This document shows, piece by piece, positions 5,759-10,445 of a DNA stretch of 10,445 nucleotides. The position numbers and the translations under genes are program-made. The DNA comes from Methanocalculus sp. (GTDB taxonomy: Archaea; Halobacteriota; Methanomicrobia; Methanomicrobiales; Methanocorpusculaceae): assembly GCF_030651615.1 (NCBI RefSeq), contig NZ_JAUSCG010000109.1, positions 1 through 10,445 on the forward strand. Reading direction: 5' to 3'. The notes below the pieces were generated by a model, which did not search any database, was not told the origin of the DNA, and was given only the letters and a program-made list of their open reading frames with translations. Every line of letters begins with the position of its first letter. Position 1 is the first letter of the stretch.

Positions 5759-7192
5759 ATGCTGCAAGGAATCAACAAGGTCGGGATGCATGAATGGGAG
5801 GTTCCTGTCGGATACATTCCGGATATGAGGGTATCCGGGAGGCTTTTTCTCTCAGACGAACTTGGTGTTACCCTTGAAGAGGGGGCGGCACGGCAACTTG
5901 CGAATGTTGCCACACTTCCCGGAATAATCGGACACGCTTTTGGTATGCCTGATATTCACTGGGGATATGGATTTCCAATCGGTGGTGTAGCAGCTTTTTC
6001 TGAAGAGGAGGGGGTAATATCACCTGGCGGAGTTGGATTTGACATTAACTGCGGTGTCAGGCTGATAACAACCCCGCTGAGACTCAGGGATCTTGGAGAC
6101 CGTGAATCGATCATACAGAAGCTCTATGAGAGTGTCCCGACAGGTGTCGGCTCAAAAGGAGCTTTTCGCCTCTCAGGGTCAGCACTTGATGATATCCTTG
6201 CCCTCGGATCCACATGGGCGATCAAAGAAGGATATGGCATTGCCGAAGATGCTGTCCGGTGTGAAGAGGGTGGATTCATGAAAGAGGCTTTCCCGGATGG
6301 AGTGAGTGAAAAAGCCCGAAAAAGGGGCATCCCCCAGTGCGGCACGCTCGGTTCGGGAAACCATTTTCTGGAGCTTCAGGTGGTATCTGATATCCGTGAT
6401 GAAGAGACGGCAAAGACCTTTGGCATCGAAGAAGGAACCGTCTGCTGCATGATCCATTGTGGATCACGAGGCCTTGGCCATCAGGTCTGTACTGACCATT
6501 TAAAAAGTCTTGAAAAGGCATCGACACGATATGGAATCAAACTCTCGGATAGACAGCTTGCCTGCGCCCCCCTCACATCTCCCGAAGGAAATGCCTATTT
6601 TGGTGCTATGGCAGCTGCAGCTAACTATGCATGGGCCAATCGCCAGATCATCACTCATCAGGTACGAATCCTCTTTGAGTCGGCTTTTGGGATTGCGTAT
6701 AAGGAGATGCCACTCATCTATGATGTTGCACATAATGTTGCAAAATGGGAGGAGCATACAGTCAATGAAAAGCTCCAGCGTGTCTGCGTCCATCGTAAAG
6801 GAGCAACCAGGGCTTTTGGGCCAGGACGGCCTGAACTACCTGACATCTACCGGAAGACCGGCCAGCCCGTGATTATACCCGGCAGCATGGGGACTGCATC
6901 GTACCTGCTTGCGGGGACTGAGACTGCGATGATGAAGACATTCGGAAGTACCTGCCATGGAGCAGGACGGGTGAGCAGCAGGAAGGATGCAAAGAAATCC
7001 GTGCGGGGAGCCGCAATCTCTTCAGAGCTTAAAAAACGTGGTATTATAGTAAAAGCACCCTCAGGTGATGCTATTGCAGAAGAGGCCCCTGAAATGTACA
7101 AGTCAAGCGATGAGGTGGTACGCGTTGTTCATGAAGCAGGGCTCTCGCGGATCGTTGTGCAATTGATGCCTCTTGGGGTGATCAAAGGATGA
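5759..7192 (+). CDS. rtcB: RNA-splicing ligase RtcB
   Basis: RtcB joins 2',3'-cyclic phosphate (or 3'-phosphate) ends to 5'-OH ends with GTP and Mn2+, sealing tRNA halves after intron removal. At 477 residues it has the usual length of intein-free RtcB. Catalytic elements are intact: GGVGFDINCGVRL with Asp95 and Cys98, GSGNHFLEL with Asn201 and His202, HCGSRGLGHQ with His233, DVAHNVAKWE with His325, and CHGAGR with His400, the equivalent of the His that is guanylylated in the Pyrococcus enzyme. HRKGATRAFGPG (345-356) and GSMGTASYLLAGTE (375-388) belong to the GTP-binding face. GAGGTG (5747-5752), overlapping the archease stop, lies 6 nt before ATG 5759. The stop overlaps the next gene by ATGA. 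Confidence 0.96.
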   Translation: MLQGINKVGMHEWEVPVGYIPDMRVSGRLFLSDELGVTLEEGAARQLANVATLPGIIGHAFGMPDIHWGYGFPIGGVAAFSEEEGVISPGGVGFDINCGVRLITTPLRLRDLGDRESIIQKLYESVPTGVGSKGAFRLSGSALDDILALGSTWAIKEGYGIAEDAVRCEEGGFMKEAFPDGVSEKARKRGIPQCGTLGSGNHFLELQVVSDIRDEETAKTFGIEEGTVCCMIHCGSRGLGHQVCTDHLKSLEKASTRYGIKLSDRQLACAPLTSPEGNAYFGAMAAAANYAWANRQIITHQVRILFESAFGIAYKEMPLIYDVAHNVAKWEEHTVNEKLQRVCVHRKGATRAFGPGRPELPDIYRKTGQPVIIPGSMGTASYLLAGTETAMMKTFGSTCHGAGRVSSRKDAKKSVRGAAISSELKKRGIIVKAPSGDAIAEEAPEMYKSSDEVVRVVHEAGLSRIVVQLMPLGVIKG

Positions 7193-7770
7193 ACGGGGGA
7201 TCTCCCGCCCTTATATGGGAAGATAAACTCATGTTTCAGCGACTGGTGGAAGACTGTGTCGGATCATGTGAGCTTGTGACGCCGCACCTGCTTGCAGCCC
7301 CATTCTATCGCGGCTCATTTGGCACACTCATTATCCCGACCGGTTTTGCTAACAAAGACTACTCACGCGTCCTCCCAGCCCTCCGTGCAACAAAGAGCCG
7401 TATGGAGCGTTTCATCAGATCTGGTGGACAGATCATCGTCTTTGGAGGAGGTGGTGCTGTACCTGACTGTTATGACTGGCTCCCTTTTACCGTTCGCTAC
7501 CATTTTCATTATGGTCCGCAGCCTCTCATCATCAGAAGAGAGGGGCAATCGACCATACTCTTTGAGGGGTATGATCTGGATGCCTTCGAATGTGACGGAT
7601 ACTTCACCGATTATGAAGGAGATGCTGTTGCAGTAACACAAGATGGGCATCCTGTTCTCATCGATGAGGCTGTCGGCTCCGGCCGCGTGGTTCTGACAAC
7701 AGCGCATGAATACCCATCCAGAGCATTTCTTGCAACCTTCTGTTCATGCAGAAGGGAAAACTTCTTTTAG
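7189..7770 (+). CDS. glutamine-amidotransferase-like protein of unknown function
   Basis: A 193-residue soluble protein with an alternating strand/helix pattern. FGTLIIPTGFA (44-54) resembles the early strand and G-loop of class-I glutaminase/ThuA-like domains. RMERFIRSGGQIIVFGGGGA (71-90) looks like a helix followed by the strand leading to the nucleophile elbow, but where a glutaminase would have Cys the sequence is FGGGGAVPDC, so the triad appears degenerate. The strand VVLTTAHEYPS (167-177) recalls the His-containing element. The resemblance is by eye, and activity is doubtful. ATG 7189 overlaps the rtcB stop, with GGGGTGAT (7175-7182) 6 nt upstream, so it belongs to the rtcB operon. The C-terminus FCSCRRENFF is unusual; the function is unknown. 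Confidence 0.75.
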   Translation: MNGGSPALIWEDKLMFQRLVEDCVGSCELVTPHLLAAPFYRGSFGTLIIPTGFANKDYSRVLPALRATKSRMERFIRSGGQIIVFGGGGAVPDCYDWLPFTVRYHFHYGPQPLIIRREGQSTILFEGYDLDAFECDGYFTDYEGDAVAVTQDGHPVLIDEAVGSGRVVLTTAHEYPSRAFLATFCSCRRENFF

Positions 7771-7801
7771 CTGGAACAGTTATGGATGTTAGGGTTCCAT
7801 T

Positions 7802-8224
7802 ATGCATCGATATACCATTGCCCGGGATTCTTCTGCCGATGATCTCGAACCGATCCTGATGACAATTCATTCTATTCTTTCAGGTCTTCCTATGACTGCT
7901 AAGTCTGCAGACAAACCTGGTATCCGGATCGAAGAGGGAAAGGTGATAGACAGAGCCTACAATGGACCGGTTCTTGAAGAGGCAGTCGCAATGAATCATC
8001 TGATAAAAAAAAGACCGACTGAGGGGCCATACAAAGGTATTCCCGTCGTTGTTGCTCCAATTCGTGATAATGAAGGAGAAGCAATCGGTGCAATCGGAGT
8101 TGTTGATATAACCGGCATCTTTGACCTGGCAACACTCATGGAACATCAGTCATTTATTCTTCGTCAGGTATGTGGGGCAGATCCCTGCCCAATAGTAACC
8201 GAACAGAGCAGTGCAAAAAGGTAA
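7802..8224 (+). CDS. DUF2111 protein, methanogen-specific
   Basis: A 140-residue protein dominated by the DUF2111 domain, an uncharacterised archaeal family known from methanogens. Recognisable elements are SADDLEPILMTIHSILSGLP (11-30), PGIRIEEGKVID (39-50), NGPVLEEAV (54-62), GPYKGIPVVVAPIRDNEGEA (75-94) and IGAIGVVDITGIFDLATLME (96-115), then VCGADPCP (123-130). The strand, DNEGEAIGAIGVVDIT, then long helix layout is like PAS/PDC-type sensor domains, so ligand sensing is a reasonable guess, though no function has been shown. ATG 7802 retains the full conserved N-terminus; the Shine-Dalgarno is weak. birA starts 5 nt after its stop, so the two genes are probably co-transcribed. Confidence 0.85.
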   Translation: MHRYTIARDSSADDLEPILMTIHSILSGLPMTAKSADKPGIRIEEGKVIDRAYNGPVLEEAVAMNHLIKKRPTEGPYKGIPVVVAPIRDNEGEAIGAIGVVDITGIFDLATLMEHQSFILRQVCGADPCPIVTEQSSAKR

Positions 8225-8229
8225 TCGCG

Positions 8230-9210
8230 ATGACAAGTGCAGCGTTTAACGTTCTGAAGATCCTTGACCGTCATGAGGAAAAAATCTCTGGAGAAAAGAT
8301 AAGTGAAGAGCTTGGCATCAGCAGATCTGCTGTCTGGAAGCATATCGAAGAGCTACGTCACCTCGGTTATGAGATAGAGGCATCCCCAAAAGAGGGGTAT
8401 CATCTCATACAGAGGACTACAAAACTTCTCCCCTATGAGATCAAACGACATCTCAGGACGAAGAGGATCGGATCTGACATCCACTATGTTGCAAGCACAC
8501 CATCAACAATCTGGCTTGGCAAACAGATGATCCGGGAGATCGAGCGGGATGCAGGAGATGGGCTTGTGATCATTGCAGAAGAGCAGACTGGTGGAATCGG
8601 TCGGCTCGGACGCTCATGGGCATCGCCGTTTGGCGGCATCTGGACGACGATTGTCATCAGACCATCGATCCCGATATCAAGCGCATTCATGATCATGATG
8701 GCTGCATCGGTTGCGGTTGCACGGGCCATACGGAAAGAGTATGATATCGGGGCATTGATCAAATGGCCAAACGACATCTTTATTGGTGATAAAAAAGTTG
8801 CCGGAATGCATCTTGAGCTCTCTGCTGAAGCTGATGTCATCCACTATTGCCTCCTCAGCATTGGAATTGATGTAAATGTCTCTGTAGCGGAACTTATGCC
8901 GGTTCTAAACCGTGAGGTCACTTCAATCTCAGAGGAACTGGGATATGAGGTCGATCGGGCAAAGTTCCTCGCGCGTCTCCTGACTGAGTTTGAACGGCGC
9001 TATACCCTTGTTGAAAAGAATGAATATGAGGCTTTAACACGTGAATGGAAGAGTCTCTCCTGCACACTTGAACACAGGGTGGAGATCAGAACCCTGAAGA
9101 AGACCTTCGAAGGTGAGGCGATAGATATCGATGATCATGGCGCTCTGATTATCAGAAAGGATAATGGTAAGATTGAGCGGGTAATCGCCGGAGATTGCCA
9201 CATCCTCTAA
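8230..9210 (+). CDS. birA: bifunctional biotin-[carboxylase] ligase and biotin repressor BirA
   Basis: This enzyme makes biotinyl-5'-AMP and transfers biotin to a carboxylase lysine, in methanogens typically the pyruvate carboxylase B subunit. It can also bind DNA as a repressor. The 326 residues match full-length BirA. They comprise an N-terminal winged HTH (1-62, with SEELGISRSAVWKHIEELRH), the ligase core with GGIGRLGRSW at 121-130 (the biotinyl-AMP loop, usually GRGRxGR.W), KWPND at 178-182, KKVAG at 188-192 and GIDVN at 212-216, then a C-terminal SH3-like domain. ATG 8230 is preceded by AAGGT (8218-8222) at 7 nt. An in-frame extension back to 8170 lies inside the DUF2111 gene and is rejected. 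The HTH and the BirA-type operator 20 bp downstream of its stop support a regulatory role. Confidence 0.95.
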   Translation: MTSAAFNVLKILDRHEEKISGEKISEELGISRSAVWKHIEELRHLGYEIEASPKEGYHLIQRTTKLLPYEIKRHLRTKRIGSDIHYVASTPSTIWLGKQMIREIERDAGDGLVIIAEEQTGGIGRLGRSWASPFGGIWTTIVIRPSIPISSAFMIMMAASVAVARAIRKEYDIGALIKWPNDIFIGDKKVAGMHLELSAEADVIHYCLLSIGIDVNVSVAELMPVLNREVTSISEELGYEVDRAKFLARLLTEFERRYTLVEKNEYEALTREWKSLSCTLEHRVEIRTLKKTFEGEAIDIDDHGALIIRKDNGKIERVIAGDCHIL

Positions 9211-9221
9211 TAATACCACCA

Positions 9222-9231
9222 TTTTTTTATT
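9222..9231 (+). promoter_or_regulatory. T-rich TATA-like element (and possible birA terminator) before bioY
   Basis: TTTTTTTATT begins 12 nt after the birA stop. As a TATA element it predicts a start near 9254-9258, just before ATG 9262 of bioY. Its run of seven Ts could equally end the birA transcript. It abuts and slightly overlaps the BirA operator, so a bound repressor would block transcription factors or polymerase. Confidence 0.5.
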
Positions 9232-9262
9232 GTCAACCTGCAAACTATGATCGGGTTGACGA
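9230..9262. promoter_or_regulatory. BirA operator (biotin box) controlling bioY and the ECF genes
   Basis: The left arm TTGTCAACC (9230-9238) and the right arm GGTTGACGA (9254-9262) are separated by 15 bp. The core GTCAACC/GGTTGAC is a perfect 7-bp inverted repeat. The published BirA consensus is TTGTAAACC, a 14-16 bp spacer, then GGTTTACAA; the left arm matches 8 of 9 bases and the right arm 7 of 9. It lies between a gene for a ligase with an HTH and a biotin transporter gene, and overlaps the predicted transcription start. Repression by BirA bound to biotinyl-AMP is inferred. Confidence 0.8.
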
Positions 9263-9780
9263 TGTATGGTAATATTGAGTACTCACGAGTTCTGACAAAG
9301 ACAGCTACCTTCACCACATTGATTGCGCTTGGAGGCTGGATCTCAATTGCGATTCCATTCCTTCCTCTTGTGCCATTTACGCTCCAGACACTCTTTATTC
9401 TGCTGGCAGCAGTGGTGATGAAACGTTACGCAGTCCTTCCTGTGGGTCTGTTTATACTCCTTGGCCTCTGCAATCTACCGATCTTTCATAATGGAACGGC
9501 CGGTATCGGGGTGTTGCTCGGCCCCACCGGAGGATATATAATCGGATTTCTCCCCGCAGCCCTGATCGCCGGTCTCTTCCTAGAAAAGAGATCTGTTTAT
9601 GCAGGTATTGCCGGTGTCGCCCTTGCAAGTCTTATCATCTATGCTTTTGGATCGGCATGGCTTGCTCTCTCTACAGGAATGCCGTTTGCCGCTGCGGTTA
9701 TGATCGGAGTTATCCCCTATATCCCTGGCGATATCCTGAAGGCTGCTGCAGCACTCATCATTGGAAAAAGAGTCGCATGA
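9262..9780 (+). CDS. bioY: biotin transporter BioY (ECF S-component)
   Basis: BioY is the membrane substrate-binding subunit that captures biotin for an energy-coupling factor importer. The 172-residue protein has about six hydrophobic segments and the family's signatures VPFTLQTLFILLAA, LGLCNLPIF and GVLLGPTGGYIIGFLPAALI; a conserved end segment has VIPYIPGDILKAAAA. An upstream in-frame ATG at 9247 would add MIGLT, but it lies inside the BirA operator and upstream of the start site predicted from the TATA-like element. ATG 9262 (MYGNIEYSRV) is therefore preferred, giving a very short leader and no Shine-Dalgarno. The stop overlaps the ATPase gene by ATGA. Biotin import coupled to BirA is consistent with biotin scavenging. 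No biosynthesis genes are seen here. Confidence 0.92.
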   Translation: MYGNIEYSRVLTKTATFTTLIALGGWISIAIPFLPLVPFTLQTLFILLAAVVMKRYAVLPVGLFILLGLCNLPIFHNGTAGIGVLLGPTGGYIIGFLPAALIAGLFLEKRSVYAGIAGVALASLIIYAFGSAWLALSTGMPFAAAVMIGVIPYIPGDILKAAAALIIGKRVA

Positions 9781-10376
9781 TTCGCATCACCAATCTTCAC
9801 CATCGTATCCTGGCACTATCAGACCTCTCACTTAAGGAAGGAGTGACAACAGTACTCGGACCGAATGGTTCGGGTAAGACCACCCTCCTCTCAATCTGTG
9901 CTGGTCTGATCACTCCTGACATGGGATCGGTCAGAATTGACGGTATGCTGCCACGGGAAACCGAGGTCGGATGGGTATCTGAGTTTCCTGATAGAAATAT
10001 TCTCTTTGAACGAGTATTTGATGAGATTGCAGCTCCCCTCAGATTCCGGCGGAGGCCGATGGATGAGATTAATCTGCGAACTGCAATAATCGCAGAGAGA
10101 CTTCAGATCACACCACTCTTATCGCGGACCACCCGTTCTCTCTCAGGAGGAGAGAAGGTGTTGGTTGCTCTTGCATGTGCCATTGTAACTGATCCGCTCC
10201 TCCTTGTCATAGATGAGGCAGACTCTCATCTTGACAGGGAGACCGCCCGGCAGGTGCAGGAGGCGATACGATCAGATCCTCCTAAGTATCTCCTCCAGAG
10301 CAGCCAGTACCGGGAGATTGTAAAGGCAACTGATCAGGTGATAGAACTCTCTCATGGAACAGTAAAGAGGATATGA
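9777..10376 (+). CDS. ECF transporter ATPase for biotin uptake (BioM/EcfA-like)
   Basis: A 199-residue ABC ATPase, short for an EcfA (usually nearer 220-280), that would drive biotin import with BioY. Walker A GPNGSGKT is at 28-35, the signature LSGGE at 122-126, and Walker B LLLVIDEADS at 141-150 with Asp146 and Glu147. Two normally conserved residues look replaced. The Q-loop reads GWVSEFPDRN, where EcfA proteins usually have a FQNPDDQ-like stretch, so Gln appears to be Glu69. The switch region reads LLQSSQYREI, so His appears to be Gln177. ATG 9777 overlaps the bioY stop by ATGA; an in-frame extension to 9657 lies within bioY and is rejected. The ATPase core is clear, while the biotin role follows from context. 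It may act as the weaker half of a heterodimer. Confidence 0.88.
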   Translation: MIRITNLHHRILALSDLSLKEGVTTVLGPNGSGKTTLLSICAGLITPDMGSVRIDGMLPRETEVGWVSEFPDRNILFERVFDEIAAPLRFRRRPMDEINLRTAIIAERLQITPLLSRTTRSLSGGEKVLVALACAIVTDPLLLVIDEADSHLDRETARQVQEAIRSDPPKYLLQSSQYREIVKATDQVIELSHGTVKRI

Positions 10377-10377
10377 A

Positions 10378-10445
10378 ATGGAGCTTTCAGCAGAGTCTCT
10401 CTCCTATCGGCAGGGTGATTTTACCCTTTCTGCGGATCAGGTCTT
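10378..10445 (+). CDS. second ECF-type ABC ATPase, 5' end only (partial)
   Basis: ATG 10378 lies one base after the previous stop, with AAGAGG (10365-10370) 7 nt upstream. The visible residues, MELSAESLSYRQGDFTLSAD then QV, have the N-terminal beta-strand pattern of ABC ATPases (an E.L.Y...  F.L strand pair before Walker A). The frame runs off the right edge. As the next gene after bioY and a first ATPase, it would fit the second ATPase of an ECF module, but Walker A is not in the window. Confidence 0.6.
   Translation, partial: MELSAESLSYRQGDFTLSADQV

Noticed and set aside
5759..7192. Intein insertion in RtcB, which is common in archaea
   Set aside because: The protein is 477 residues with all catalytic blocks continuous, so no intein is present.
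7292..7636. Plus-strand 114-codon ORF within the glutaminase-like gene, and similar frames inside rtcB
   Set aside because: They are out-of-frame shadows with Ser/Arg-rich, low-complexity translations and no start signals.
8170..8229. N-terminal extension of birA back to 8170
   Set aside because: It lies inside the conserved DUF2111 coding region, and the Shine-Dalgarno AAGGT fits ATG 8230.
9247..9261. ATG 9247 as bioY start
   Set aside because: It lies within the BirA operator and upstream of the transcription start predicted from the TATA-like element; ATG 9262 fits better, though this is not proven.
9657..9776. N-terminal extension of the ECF ATPase back to 9657
   Set aside because: It is a shadow of bioY; ATG 9777 overlaps the bioY stop and begins the normal ABC N-terminal strand.

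Overview
The window looks like chromosome from a methanogenic archaeon, most likely of the order Methanomicrobiales; the genus cannot be fixed from this sequence. The grounds are a DUF2111 protein (a family known from methanogens), a DUF2551-like winged-helix protein, an archaeal-type archease/RtcB pair, archaeal TATA elements including two that point to leaderless mRNAs, and Shine-Dalgarno sequences matching the GGAGGTGAT anti-SD of methanogens. No tRNA, rRNA, CRISPR array, insertion sequence or phage gene is visible.

Left part (1-3760): a possible minus-strand membrane-protein start runs off the left edge. Then come a 14-helix-type MFS exporter (178-1563), a convergent small membrane protein with an IPQL (PQ-loop-like) motif (1560-1931, minus), and a divergent two-gene ABC-2 exporter (ATPase 2066-2974, permease 2978-3760).

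Middle (3761-5066): a mostly intergenic stretch holding one small Cys-rich gene that is easy to miss (3898-4077, minus), with a perfect Shine-Dalgarno but no in-frame ATG. After about 600 bp of AT-rich non-coding DNA comes a DUF2551-like DNA-binding-type protein (4678-4992) with a strong TATA box placed for leaderless transcription.

RNA-repair block (5067-7770): a small CxxC protein overlaps archease, archease is followed 10 nt later by RtcB (RNA ligase, no intein, active-site residues intact), and RtcB overlaps by ATGA a degenerate class-I-glutaminase-like protein.

Biotin block (7802-10445): DUF2111, then BirA (with an N-terminal DNA-binding domain), BioY, and two ABC ATPase genes (the second cut by the window edge), which make a dedicated biotin ECF importer. 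A near-consensus BirA operator (TTGTCAACC-N15-GGTTGACGA) lies between birA and bioY, abuts a TATA-like element and overlaps the upstream candidate bioY start. This suggests that BirA represses biotin uptake when biotin is plentiful and moves the bioY start to 9262. The operator, the ATG-less Cys-rich gene and the unusual Q-loop and H-loop of the first ECF ATPase are the most noteworthy observations.
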